DNA from: Caulobacter sp.
GTDB lineage: Bacteria > Pseudomonadota > Alphaproteobacteria > Caulobacterales > Caulobacteraceae
Assembly (NCBI GenBank): GCA_017745235.1
Contig: JAGHZU010000001.1
Coordinates: 62,001-126,000, forward strand
Direction: 5' to 3'
Length of the DNA stretch: 64,000 nt
The notes beneath the pieces were generated by a model. The model was given only the letters and a program-made list of their open reading frames with translations. It had not been told where the DNA came from and searched no databases. Both the position numbers and the translations under genes were made by a program. Below, piece after piece: positions 45,639-55,900 of the stretch (the first letter of the stretch is position 1; every line of letters begins with the position of its first letter).

Positions 45639-46898
45639 TCAGACCGATGCGCGCGTCGCCTCCGCGTCGGCGTCGAACGCGGCCAGGAGCTTGGCTCGGA
45701 GCCCGTCGAGCACCTTCGACGCCGCCACGCAACGGGGATCGCGCCGGTCGAGCGCGTCCGCCGCCGTGCTCAGCTCCTGAATGCGCTCGGCGAAGAAACG
45801 CCGCGCGCCCGGGCCCGGCGGGAGCGCCGCGGCGTTCCGCTGGGCCGTGAACGACATCCCGGCGTTGACACCCGGCGCCGAGGGACCCGCAGGCAGGCGG
45901 GCGGCCCGTTCGGCCAGGGGCGTCATGGCCTGCATCAGCCCGACCGCGCTGCGCACGTAGAGCAGCTTCTCGTCCGTTCCGGCCGGCAATCCGTAGGTGG
46001 CGGCGAGCAACCTCATCATGAGCGCATAGGTCGCGTTGGCGAGATCGACGGTGGCGATCGCATCGCGGTCATGGAGCCACATGTGGCCTTGCGGTTCCGG
46101 CGGTCGGCGCAGGACGGGGTTCTCGGCGCTGGGATGGGCCGCGTTGAAAGACGGGTTCTTCGCCTTCAGCGACCGCATCTCGGCGCGGATCTGCCGGAAG
46201 CGCTCGTAGTGCGAGTTTTCCCGGTGGCGTGGCGCGCCCTCACCTTCCAGCACGATGTGCTCGATCGCCGCCAGGGCGCTTTCGAGGTCGGTCACCGCCG
46301 TGGAGCCTGGGAGCTTGGATTCGGCTTGGGTCAGCTGCAGACGGGGATCGCCGCAAAACACGGCCGCTTCACCGATCTGCGCGGTCAAGCGGCGCAGGTC
46401 GGCGGCGATCTCTTCGTAGAACTCGCCGACGCTGTTGTATTGATATCCGGTCGGGGTGAGACGCACGCCCGGCGCATGCCGGGAGAAGGTTTCCCCGTGC
46501 TGGAAGCTTGGATCGTCGCGCTCGGCCGCGCCTTCGGGACGTTCGAGATAGATGAAATGCTGGAGCACCGCGTCGTTGAAGGGCGCCAGCCTGACGACGA
46601 GATTGGCCGGCAAGACGCCTGGAGCGAGGGGGAGGTTGTCGCGTCCGAAGCGCGGCGTCGCGCCCAACGCGGCCGTGATGTTCCAGACCGCGATCAGATG
46701 GCTCATCTCGCCGACCGAGATCTCCAGGATCGTACGCCGCCAGTGCGCGACCGCCTCGGCTTCCTCCGCCGTCAAGCCTTCGCCTTCGCCGTCGCGCAGG
46801 CTGAACATGGCGTAGAGATACGCGCACATCAGGCAGTGCTCGAGTTCAGCCGCTTCGTAAAGCGCATGCACAATCTTCTCGCGGGTCACGGCCATCAT
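45639..46898 (-). CDS. Ferritin-like VioB-type (iminophenylpyruvate dimer synthase) domain protein
   Basis: This 419-residue protein has an N-terminal ferritin-like domain of the VioB/RebD C-half type: ALYEAAELEHCLMCAYLYAM and ISVGEMSHLIAVWNITAALG, which supply the di-metal-type Glu and His ligands. The remainder is unknown, with an Ala/Arg-rich C-terminal helix. In violacein and rebeccamycin pathways the related domain belongs to much larger proteins; here it stands alone without a VioA-like oxidase, so pigment synthesis is not supported. ATG 46898 is used, with a second ATG at 46895. Stand-alone copies are common and of unknown role. Confidence 0.82.
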   Translation of the reverse strand: MMAVTREKIVHALYEAAELEHCLMCAYLYAMFSLRDGEGEGLTAEEAEAVAHWRRTILEISVGEMSHLIAVWNITAALGATPRFGRDNLPLAPGVLPANLVVRLAPFNDAVLQHFIYLERPEGAAERDDPSFQHGETFSRHAPGVRLTPTGYQYNSVGEFYEEIAADLRRLTAQIGEAAVFCGDPRLQLTQAESKLPGSTAVTDLESALAAIEHIVLEGEGAPRHRENSHYERFRQIRAEMRSLKAKNPSFNAAHPSAENPVLRRPPEPQGHMWLHDRDAIATVDLANATYALMMRLLAATYGLPAGTDEKLLYVRSAVGLMQAMTPLAERAARLPAGPSAPGVNAGMSFTAQRNAAALPPGPGARRFFAERIQELSTAADALDRRDPRCVAASKVLDGLRAKLLAAFDADAEATRASV

Positions 46899-47305
46899 CT
46901 CTGCATTCCCTTCGCGGCCCGGCCCGAAAATGGGCGCCGGGGCCCTCGCTCCATGACCGCTGGAGCGGCCGACGTGTAGGACCGTTTGGCGCCCGAAGGG
47001 CTGTACCAAGAATGTCTCTGGAGCGAGACGCGCCTGCGCCCCTTCCACGCCAGAGGGCTACAAGGCATTGTCCTGAAAAGGAAATCTGACAGCGCCGGCG
47101 CTTGCCGACCAGGTTTCGCGCGTCGTCGCCCGACCCTCGGCTCAATACCAAAGTATAGCCGCAGCCCGCCCATGGTCCGGTCGCTGGCGGAAAGTCGCGA
47201 TGCTAGCCTTCAGACATCGGTGGTGACGTGATCGAGCTCGGCGTCGGCCGCGCGGGAGACGCCGCCTAGAGGCTTGCGTCGGCGCATGGAGGCGTCTCGT
47301 CCAGG
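46899..47305 (+). other. Divergent promoter gap before the ECF sigma gene
   Basis: These 400 bases hold no gene. They must carry the promoters for the VioB-like gene on minus and the sigma factor gene on plus. A purine-rich stretch with CTGAAAAGGAAATC lies at 47070-47086; I cannot assign a specific promoter class. Confidence 0.4.
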
Positions 47306-47863
47306 ATGAACCCACCTTCCAGGCGCGCCGCTCCCCGGCCCACGGCCGATGACGCCCCCACACCTGACGTCTTCCTGGCCGGCCGCTCGGAGTCCCTGCG
47401 CGGGGCCCTCGTTCGGTACTTCTTTCGGCGGGTCGGCAATCTCGGCGAGGTCGACGACCTGGTGCAGGACGTCTTCCTTCGGATCGTCAAGCGCGGCGCG
47501 GCCAGCGAACTGGAGAAGTTCGAGGGCTATGTCTTCAAGACCGCCGCGAGCGTGCTCGCCGACCGCGCGCGCCGGCGAAAGGTGCGCCACGCCGCGCTAC
47601 ATGTCGCCTTCGAACCCGAAATCCATGCCGGCCAGGCGCCGGGCCCCGAACGGACCGTTCTTGAGCAGGAGGCGCTGCAGGCCGTCGGCGTCGCCCTGCT
47701 GCAACTTCCCGAGCGAACGCGACAGGTGTTCGTTCTTCGGCGGATAGAGGGCCTGTCTTCTCCCGAGGTCGGCCGCCGGCTCGGCATATCGCCAAGCTCC
47801 GTGGACAAGCACATGCTCAAAGCCATGGCCTGGATCCTGGCGCGCACGAGGGACGCCCGATGA
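47306..47863 (+). CDS. ECF sigma factor, FecI-like
   Basis: This 185-residue sigma factor has region 2 (LRGALVRYFFRRVGNLGEVDDLVQDVFLRI with the typical EVDDLVQDVF) and region 4 (LPERTRQVFVLRRIEGLSSP, GISPSSVDKHM). FecI-type factors direct transcription of TonB receptor genes upon surface signalling. The stop overlaps the FecR start by four bases, and an STN-domain TonB receptor gene lies convergently 1.8 kb downstream, so the set has the elements of a FecI-FecR-FecA type cell-surface signalling system. Confidence 0.92.
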   Translation: MNPPSRRAAPRPTADDAPTPDVFLAGRSESLRGALVRYFFRRVGNLGEVDDLVQDVFLRIVKRGAASELEKFEGYVFKTAASVLADRARRRKVRHAALHVAFEPEIHAGQAPGPERTVLEQEALQAVGVALLQLPERTRQVFVLRRIEGLSSPEVGRRLGISPSSVDKHMLKAMAWILARTRDAR

Positions 47864-48867
47864 TCCACGCCATCGTTCGAACGGATCCCTCACCCCCGGA
47901 GGACGCGGCCGCCGAATGGCTGCTGCGGCGGGAGGCCGGCCACGATATCGAACGCGACCCGGACTTCGTCGCCTGGCGCGACGGGGCCGTGGGACACGCA
48001 AAGGCCTGGAACCACGCGACGGCGGTCTGGGACCTGGTCGACGGACCGGTCGCGGATGATCCGCTCTTTGCGGCGCTGAGGCGGGATGCGCTCCTGGCGC
48101 GGCCGCGGCGACCGGCCTGGACCATCGCTGCGATGGCGGCCGCGGTCGTGGTGGGCGTCGTCCTAGTGGCGGCGCCCTGGATACGGGAGATGTTCGACGG
48201 GCGATCGCTTGTCGCCCCGCAGCCCAGTTCGGCGGCGACCTATGCCACCGGCGGCGTCCCGCAGACCATCGCCTTGGCGGACGGCAGCCGCGTGACCCTG
48301 GCGGCGAACACCGCCATCGCCGTTGACGACCCGACCAGAAGCCGCGCCGTGCGCCTCCTGCGTGGAGAGGCCTATTTCAGCGTCGTCCACGATGCTGGAC
48401 GGCCGTTCGAGGTCACGGCCGCCGGTCGCACGATCACGGACATCGGCACCGAATTCGACGTTCGGCTCGACGATCGCGCCATGACGGTCACGCTCGCCAA
48501 GGGCGCGGTCGCCTTGTCACCCGCCGGGGGAAGCGCCCAGGCGCTTTTGCTTGCACGCCCAGGGCAGCAGGTGACCACGGCGCCCGGGCGGGCCGACAGG
48601 GTCGGCCAAGCGGACCTGACCGAAGCCTTGGCGTGGCGCAAGCCCCTCCTGGATTTCTCCTCGACCCCGCTTTCCCAGGCCGCCGACGCCGTGAACCGCT
48701 ACGGCGGGGGGCGCGTGAGGATCGTCGACCCCCGCGTGGCGGCGATCCGGATCAGCGGGCAGTATCGCGCCGGCGATCCTGCCCGTTTCGCCCGCGCCGT
48801 CGCCGACGCCTACGGCCTGAAGGTGCGCATGGCCGCCGACGGCGCCGCGGAGATCGTCGCGCGCTGA
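47860..48867 (+). CDS. FecR-type anti-sigma factor
   Basis: This 335-residue protein has an N-terminal cytoplasmic anti-sigma domain (DUF4880: EDAAAEWLLRREAGHD, DFVAWRDGAVGHAKAW), one membrane helix near residues 88-106 (TIAAMAAAVVVGVVLVAAP), and a periplasmic FecR domain (GSRVTLAANTAIAVDD, LLRGEAYFSVVHDAGRPFEV, GTEFDVRLDDRAMTVTLAKG). The C-terminal STN-like part (SSTPLSQAADAVNRYGG) interacts with the receptor signalling domain in known systems. ATG 47860 overlaps the sigma factor stop (ATGA), typical of such pairs. Confidence 0.93.
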   Translation: MIHAIVRTDPSPPEDAAAEWLLRREAGHDIERDPDFVAWRDGAVGHAKAWNHATAVWDLVDGPVADDPLFAALRRDALLARPRRPAWTIAAMAAAVVVGVVLVAAPWIREMFDGRSLVAPQPSSAATYATGGVPQTIALADGSRVTLAANTAIAVDDPTRSRAVRLLRGEAYFSVVHDAGRPFEVTAAGRTITDIGTEFDVRLDDRAMTVTLAKGAVALSPAGGSAQALLLARPGQQVTTAPGRADRVGQADLTEALAWRKPLLDFSSTPLSQAADAVNRYGGGRVRIVDPRVAAIRISGQYRAGDPARFARAVADAYGLKVRMAADGAAEIVAR

Positions 48868-48956
48868 CGGCGGCACAGCGACGAACGACGTTTTTTTCTC
48901 CGCGTCGGTGTGAGCTTGGCCACGGGCTGCGTTCTTGGTGCGCAGGAGGTCCCCGT

Positions 48957-49709
48957 ATGCCTGCACTGCTCGACCAGAACATCCACGGCAACGCGTCGCG
49001 CCCCGACGTGATCGCCTATGCCGGCCGCCTTTCCCTGCCCGCCCCACCTTCGCCGGCGGATGAGGAGGAGCCGATCGTCGTCATCGTCGACGATGACGAT
49101 GAGGTACGCGCCTCTGTATGCGAACTCCTCGCCTCCGTCGGAATCTTGGCGCTGGGCCTCGGCTCCGCCGAGCGATTGTTCGACGGCGACCTGCTGGGCA
49201 AACCCGGTTGCCTGATCCTGGATGTCCGAATGCCGGGCGTCAGCGGCCTGGCGCTGCAGGAGCAATTGATCGCCCGTGGCGAGGGCAAGCCGATCATCTT
49301 CCTCACCGGCCACGGCGACATCCCAATGACGGCCAAGGCGATGAAGGCCGGGGCCATCGACTTCCTGACCAAGCCCTTTCGCGACCAGACCCTGCTCGAC
49401 GCGGTGTCGCTGGCGCTGGCCGTCGATGTCCGCCAGCGGGCCGAATGCCTTTCCCGGCGACGGACCCTCGACCTCTACGCGGCGTTGACGCCTCGCGAAC
49501 GACAGGTGATGGCCGCCGTCGTGCAGGGCGGCCTCAACAAGCGCATCGCCTATGAGCTGGGGATCAGCGAGGTGACGGTGAAACTCCATCGCAGCAGCAT
49601 GATGCGCAAGATGTGCGTGCGGACGGTGGCGGATCTGCTGCGCGCCTGGCAGTCGCTGCCGCTTCACATCCAGGCAGCGGAGATCTCGTCGTTCGAGGCC
49701 GTCGGCTAG
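48957..49709 (+). CDS. FixJ/NarL-type response regulator
   Basis: This 250-residue protein starts at ATG 48957 behind a perfect AGGAGG. A 38-residue leader precedes the receiver domain (VVIVDDDDEVRASVCELLAS) with the phosphoacceptor Asp89 in LILDVRMPG and FLTGHGDIPMTAKAMKAGA typical of FixJ. The LuxR-type DNA-binding domain follows (LTPRERQVMAAVVQGGLNKR, SEVTVKLHRSSMM). No sensor kinase is adjacent in the same operon, so its kinase is unknown. It sits between FecR and the convergent TonB receptor, with stops overlapping in CTAG (49706-49709). Confidence 0.92.
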   Translation: MPALLDQNIHGNASRPDVIAYAGRLSLPAPPSPADEEEPIVVIVDDDDEVRASVCELLASVGILALGLGSAERLFDGDLLGKPGCLILDVRMPGVSGLALQEQLIARGEGKPIIFLTGHGDIPMTAKAMKAGAIDFLTKPFRDQTLLDAVSLALAVDVRQRAECLSRRRTLDLYAALTPRERQVMAAVVQGGLNKRIAYELGISEVTVKLHRSSMMRKMCVRTVADLLRAWQSLPLHIQAAEISSFEAVG

Positions 49710-52700
49710 AAGCGCGTCGACAGCGAGGCCACGATCCGCCGGCGACGGGGATCGCCGTACGGGCTGAAGCCGAGATCGGGCAACGACGCCATGATCGGCG
49801 GACTTTTGTCGAAGAGGTTCTGGATCGAAAGACTCGCGTCCAGGACCGGCGAACCGAAAGCCTTTGACGAGGCGCTGAACCGCCGGCGTAGGCTGAGGTC
49901 GGCATAGGCCTGGGCCGCAACCCGATCACGCCCCTGATTCAGGATGTTCTGGGCGTTCCCCACCGTCGACGGGTCCGCCAGGCTCACGCGGTAACGGGCG
50001 TAGTACTGGACGTTGAGATCGACCGACACCGACCCGCGGCGCCAAACCGCGCCGACATTGCCGCGCCACCGCAACGGACCATCGGCGAAGCCCACCTTGT
50101 CGTAGCGCACCCCGCCAGGCGATCCGCCGGTGGTGAAGCGAGGCTCCCAGGTCGCCGCGCCATAGAGGCGCGTCTCGACCTCGCGCCAGGCCGGGAGCGG
50201 CCAGTCAAGCTTGGCGTCGACGGCCTCGACCTTGGTTCGCCCGGTGTTGATCAAGGTCATGTCGAGCGCGGTGATCCGTCCGACGGTGTAGCCGGCCGCG
50301 CGATCGGCGTCGGTCAAGGGCGCGCGGATCACCCGGTCGGGATAGCGATGCTCGGCCGCCAGGAGCCCGGCCGGATCCAGCAGGAAGCGCACCGGTTCGT
50401 GGGACGCCAAGATCCGCGTATAGTCGACGGAGAGGCGCGGCGCGCCGGGTGTCTCGGGATTAACGACGAATCCAACCGAAAGGCTCGTCGCCTTGGCGGG
50501 GCCGATGTGCGTCGCCCCTGCGGTGAGGAGTTCCCAGGATCCCTCGCCGCCCAGGGGCCGGCCCGGCCGGCGCGGATCGGGCACGGCCGCGGAGCCTGCC
50601 GGCTTTGACAGCGTGACGCCCTGGAAGTCGGCCAACATGGGCGGTCGACCGCCGGTCGCCAGGCTGGCGCGCAGAAGCAGCCGCCGTGTCGGCGCCACCC
50701 GGGCGCCGAGGGTGAACATGGTCGTGTCATGCCGCTTCGAGAACCGGGAAGCGTTGGCGCCGGACGGCAGGATCTGCGCAGCGCCTTCCTGGACCGTCCG
50801 TTCGTGTCGCACCGCCAGCTGCGCTTCAAGTCCTCTGACGAGCGGGCTGGCGGCTTCCAGAGAGCCGAGCGGCGCCCGCAGCTCCAGATAAGCCGAACCC
50901 ACCTTCTCGACGCGCCTCGGCAAGGGGACGGTTTGTCCAAACAGGATCGTTTCGGCGTCGGCGACGCGTTCGCGCCTCGCCTCCACCAGCACGGTGGTGG
51001 TCAGCGGCCCGCCCGGCAGGACGGTCAGCGGTCCCGACAGGCGTAACGAGGCGTCGAGAAGCCTTCCGTCGAGCTGGAGTCGTTGCTCGCTCGGGGTCGA
51101 GTAGGCCGGGAGCGCCGCGACCACCGCCGCCCAGCTTGCGAACGGCGCGATCGGCGGCTCGCCGCCCGGCCCGGGTCGACCCGTGGAGACCGCCGTCAGG
51201 AGCCCCGCCCCGATGCTTGCGGCGTCTCGCCGGTAAAGGGTCCGCCCGGCGGTATAGTCCATCGCCGTCTTCCATCCGCCCGGCAGGTCGACGATCGCGC
51301 CCAGGGTCCAGCGCGAGGTCTCGATCGTATAGGCGGTCTGGTCGTTGACAACGCCGATGGGGAAACTGAGCGCGATCGGCTGGGCGAAGGGATTGCCGGG
51401 CGCGTCCGACGACAACAGGAACGTCCCGTCTGACCGGGCGCCGGCCCATCGGCCGGCGTCGCGCAGGAAGACGCCGTCCGCGAAGAGCTCGGCCCGAGAC
51501 CCCAGGCGGCGGCGGACATTGAAGAGCCCGGACGTGGCGCTTGGCGCCGTGGCGATATAGCGGCGCTTGCCGGAAAGGTCGTCGGAGATGTCCGCCGGCA
51601 ACTTTCCGGCGTTCGCGGCCAGCGCCGCCTCGGCCTGGGCGGGCGCGCCTTCAAACCCCAGCGGCAGGAAGGTGAAGGCCGAGCCGAGCGCCTTTGGGCC
51701 CTGGCCTGTCTTCAGCACGAGAGCGCCGCCGAGGCTGGCGACCGAAACGCCGTTTCGGATCGGCAGCGAAACGGCGTAGGCGGCCGGATTGTTGTCGAAG
51801 CGCAGGCGGGCGGCGTCCTCGACATAGCCCCTGCGCCCGGTCTCGAGCGGGCCGGCCCGCCCGTGTGAGACGAAGAGCATGATGTCGGTGCGCCCATCGT
51901 CCGGCGTAAACCCCAGTCGGCCTTCGAGGCGGGACTGAGTTGCGTCGCCGCGATCGCTGACGCCGCCTTGGGCGGTCAAGGAGAGGCCGCGATAGTCCCG
52001 TCGCAACACGATGTTGACGACGCCGCCGATCGCGCCCGGACCGAAAATGCCGCCCGCCGTGCTGGCGAGCACCTCGATGCGGTCGACGGCGCCGGGCGGG
52101 ATCGCGTTGACGTCCGGTTGGCTGAAGTCACCGATCGGAGAAGGCACGAACGGCATGCGCCGGCCATCCACGAGCACGAGCGTCGACGCCTCGCCAAACC
52201 CCCGCAGGTCGATCCTCGAGCGGACGTCGCCGCCGCCGAGGGCCAACGGACCCGCCTGGGCGTTGGCCGGCTCGCCCACGCGCAAAACCTCGTCCAGCGT
52301 GCCGCGAGCGGTCGTCGCAAGCGCGTCCGATCCCAGGACCTTGTAGGGCTGGATGTCGTTTTCGGTGCGGCGGATGTCGGCGTTCTGGGTTCGACGACCA
52401 ACCACCAGCAACTCGGCCACGGCGCCGTCGCCCGGGTCGGTCTTCGAGGGCTCAGGCGGCGGTAGCGCGAAAATGACAAGGACCCCGTCGGGAGTCTTGC
52501 GCCAGGCAAGTCCGCTGCCCGTCAGCAGTCGAGACAGGGCGGTTTCGCCGCTCAGGCGACCGCGAACAGACGGGGCGCTTCGCCCGCGCAAGAGATCGCG
52601 GTCGAAGAACAGCTCCACCCGGGTCTGCCGCGCAAGGTCGGCCAGGGCGACCGCCAGATCGCCCGCGCGTACGTCGACCGAACCGACCGTGGCCGCCCAG

Positions 52701-52774
52701 GCCGAGGGCGCGGCGGTTGCTAGGGCGGCGGCCAGGGTCGCGCGCACGGCGGTTCGGACAAAGTGGTTTGGCAA
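49706..52774 (-). CDS. TonB-dependent receptor with N-terminal STN signalling domain
   Basis: This receptor of about 1022 residues has a signal peptide (VRATLAAALATAAPSAWA), an STN domain (GDLAVALADLARQTRVELFF, LSRLLTGSGLAWRKT) that contacts FecR-type anti-sigma factors, a plug (IDLRGFGEASTLVLVDGRRM, GIFGPGAIGGVVNIVLRRDY) and a long barrel ending IVASLSTRF. The start is uncertain: TTG 52774 is used, GTG 52747 is possible, and no ATG fits. The FecI and FecR genes lie on the other strand beyond the response regulator. The ligand cannot be told; the beta-propeller sensor kinase is divergent from it across 165 bases. Confidence 0.9.
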   Translation of the reverse strand: MPNHFVRTAVRATLAAALATAAPSAWAATVGSVDVRAGDLAVALADLARQTRVELFFDRDLLRGRSAPSVRGRLSGETALSRLLTGSGLAWRKTPDGVLVIFALPPPEPSKTDPGDGAVAELLVVGRRTQNADIRRTENDIQPYKVLGSDALATTARGTLDEVLRVGEPANAQAGPLALGGGDVRSRIDLRGFGEASTLVLVDGRRMPFVPSPIGDFSQPDVNAIPPGAVDRIEVLASTAGGIFGPGAIGGVVNIVLRRDYRGLSLTAQGGVSDRGDATQSRLEGRLGFTPDDGRTDIMLFVSHGRAGPLETGRRGYVEDAARLRFDNNPAAYAVSLPIRNGVSVASLGGALVLKTGQGPKALGSAFTFLPLGFEGAPAQAEAALAANAGKLPADISDDLSGKRRYIATAPSATSGLFNVRRRLGSRAELFADGVFLRDAGRWAGARSDGTFLLSSDAPGNPFAQPIALSFPIGVVNDQTAYTIETSRWTLGAIVDLPGGWKTAMDYTAGRTLYRRDAASIGAGLLTAVSTGRPGPGGEPPIAPFASWAAVVAALPAYSTPSEQRLQLDGRLLDASLRLSGPLTVLPGGPLTTTVLVEARRERVADAETILFGQTVPLPRRVEKVGSAYLELRAPLGSLEAASPLVRGLEAQLAVRHERTVQEGAAQILPSGANASRFSKRHDTTMFTLGARVAPTRRLLLRASLATGGRPPMLADFQGVTLSKPAGSAAVPDPRRPGRPLGGEGSWELLTAGATHIGPAKATSLSVGFVVNPETPGAPRLSVDYTRILASHEPVRFLLDPAGLLAAEHRYPDRVIRAPLTDADRAAGYTVGRITALDMTLINTGRTKVEAVDAKLDWPLPAWREVETRLYGAATWEPRFTTGGSPGGVRYDKVGFADGPLRWRGNVGAVWRRGSVSVDLNVQYYARYRVSLADPSTVGNAQNILNQGRDRVAAQAYADLSLRRRFSASSKAFGSPVLDASLSIQNLFDKSPPIMASLPDLGFSPYGDPRRRRIVASLSTRF

Positions 52775-52939
52775 GACGCGTTCGGTCTTACGCCAGAACC
52801 AGGCGCAAGGGCCGCCCTGTCCGAGGGGGCTGTGTCCCCCCAACTGGGGCTTGCCAGCCCCCCCAGGAACAGCGGCAACTACGGCCTGCTCCGGCGCTCG
52901 GAGTTGGGAAAGCTGCGGAATCCGATTGTGCGATCGATC

Positions 52940-55900
52940 ATGGCCGTCCTCATCGCGGTTCTGACCCTCCATCCCGCGATGGCGCCCGCGGCCGAGCAAG
53001 TCCGGCGGCTGACCCACTATACCCACCAAAGGTGGACGGAGGAGGCCGAGGCGCCCGCTCCGGTCTCGGCGATCGCCCAGGGACGGGACGGCTATCTATG
53101 GCTCGCCACGGGCATGGGCCTGTTCCGCTTTGACGGGATCACCTTCGAGCCCATCGCCCTCGATGGCCGCGCAGACCAGGACGACCTTCCCAGCGCGATC
53201 CTGGCGGCGCGCAATGGCGACATCTGGGTCAGCTTCGCGGGCTCGCGCCGTTTCGCGGTCTATCGCGACGGATCGCTCCGCCCCTCCGCGATGCCCCCGG
53301 CGCCCGACCGCGTGGTGTCGATGGCCGAGGGCCGCGACGGCGCCGTCTGGGCGCTGACCGCCCGCTTCGACGCCCAGGTTCTGCGGGTTCATAACGGACA
53401 CTGGGAGGCGTTTGACAGCCGCCAGGGCCTGCCGCGCGACGACGCGCTGAGCCTTCTGACGTCCGCGGACGGCGCGGTCTGGGTTTCCCTCACCAACGCC
53501 GTCGCACGCCTGCCTTTGGGCGGACGCCGGTTCGAGGTCGTGCGCGCCACGCCCCGCGCCAACGGCATGCTGTCGCAGGACTTCCAGGGACGGGTCTGGC
53601 TGTCGGAACGCGGCGGCAGCTACCCGCTGACCGGCCCCGGCGGACGGGGCCGGCCCGCTCCCGGGCCGCCCTACCGCACGGACGGCGCGCAAATCCGCGG
53701 TGCGCCGCTGTTCGACCGCGGCGGAAACCTCTGGATCGCCACCCGTTACGACGGGGTCCAACGCGTGGCCGCCGCATCCGCCTGGGGGTCGCGCGCCCAG
53801 CCGTTGATCGAGGCGCGGCACGGAAGGGACGGTCTCTCGTCCGACCTGACCAACCAGGTGTTCGAAGACCGGGAGGGCAATATCTGGGTCGGGTCTGAAA
53901 AGGGCTTGGACAAGCTGCGGCCGGCGACCCTCAGGTCCGAGCCCCTGCTGGCGCGACCCGCCGCCTTCGGTGACAAACTGCTGTCGGCCTCCGACGGCAG
54001 CGTCTACATCGGCGAGGCCGACGCGATCTACCGCGTCCCCCCCGGCGGAGAGCCCAGGGCGATCCTGCGCAGCCACGAACCGCAGAGCCTATGCGAAGCG
54101 CCCGACGGCGCGGTGTGGGTGGCGTTCGCGACCCGCATCGTCGTCCTGCGGGACGGCCGCACGATCCGGACCTTCAGCCGTCCCGACACCGACAGCATCG
54201 TCTATGACTGCGCCTTCGACCTGCGCGGGGACTATTGGATCTCCGCCGCGGCGGGCGGGCTGCTTCGCTATAGCGGTGGGCGGTGGAGCACGATGTTCCA
54301 GCAGCCTGACGGCGAGGGCTTCCATCCCATGACCATGGTGCGCGACGCGCGCGGCCGGGTCGTCGTGCAGTGGTCGTTGCGTCGTCTGGCCTGGCTGGAT
54401 GGTCCAGCCCCACGCTTCTCTCCCCTGGCGCAAGGCCGAGATCCAACCGCGGTGACCCTCTACCCCACGGCCGACGGCGAGGTTCTGGCCGGCGGGGCCT
54501 TTGGACTTTCCCGATACAAGGACGAGCGCGTCGATACGATCGCGTCGGACAAGGGTCCGGGCGGGCGCATCAGCGGCGTGGTCCAGACCGAGGGCGGCAC
54601 GTGGCTGGCCTATCCTCGGGCCCTGGTGAGGATCGCCGCGCCGGACCTGGAGCGCGGCTTTGCCAGCCGTGCGCTGCCCCCGCCCAACCTTTCGCTCGGC
54701 TTCGGCGACGGCCTGACCAGCCGCCCCCATTCCCATAGCCAGCGAACCCTCGTCCAGGGTGGCGACGGCCGCCTTTGGGTCGCGACCGAAACCGGGACGA
54801 TGTGGATGGACCCACGGCGTATCACGCGCACCAACCTGCCCCCTGGCGTCGCGGTGCGCTCGGTGGTCGGTGGCGGCCGCCTGGTCCGCGACCCGACCGC
54901 GCTTCGGCTGGTGAAAGGAACGTCGAGCCTGGAGATCGACTACGCCGTCCTCAGCTTCGCCGATCCGCGCCAGGTGAGCGTGCGCTACCGGCTCGAGGGC
55001 TTCGACAAGGACTGGATCGACCCGGGTCCCCGGCGCCAAGCCTTCTATACGAACCTCAAGCCGGGCAAGTACCGCTTCCAGGTGATCGCCGCCAGCAACG
55101 AGGGGGTCTGGAACCGGGAGGGCGCGACGGTCGCCATCGAGATACCGCCGACGTTCCTCCAGTCGCCGTGGTTCATCGCCCTTTGCGTGCTCGCGGCGGC
55201 GACGCTGCTTTGGCTCTTCTACCGGCTGCGGCTGGCGCAGATGGAGCAGCGGATCCACGTCGGCCACGAAGCCCGGTTGAGCGAACGCGAGCGCATCGCT
55301 CGCGAACTGCACGACACCCTGCTGCAGAGCGTCCAGGGCCTGGTCCTTCGCTTCCAGTCCGTCGCCAACAAGATGCCGCCGGACACCAAGTCCCGCGAGT
55401 TGCTGGAGTCGGCCCTAAAGCGCGCGGACGATGTGATTATCGACGGGCGTAACCGCGTACGGGACCTGCGCATGGCCGAAAGCCCCGGTGACCTGGCCGC
55501 CATCCTGGAGGAACGCGGGGCCGCCGCCGGGTTCGATCCGCCCATTCCGGTGCACGTCGTCACCGAAGGCGCTTCGCGCGCGGTCCACCCGCTGGTGGCC
55601 GCCGAACTTGGCCGGATCGCCGGCGAGGCGCTGTTCAACATCGCGCGCCACGCCAAGGCCCAGACCGTCGACATGACCATCCATTTCACCGATCAGCAGC
55701 TGACCGTGCGCATCTGCGACGACGGGGTGGGCATTCCCGCCGATGTGGTCGCCAGGGGCCACAAGCCCGGGCACTTCGGCCTGGTGGGCCTGCGCGAGCG
55801 CGCCCAGCGGATCGGCGGTCGACTGTCGATCGCCAATTGCGCCGGCGCCGGCGCCGAGATCACGGTCAAGATCCCCGCGAAACTAGCCTACGCCGACAAG

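Noticed and set aside
45639..46898. Violacein or rebeccamycin-type pigment cluster
   Set aside because: Only the VioB-like domain is present; no tryptophan oxidase, VioE or P450 gene lies nearby.
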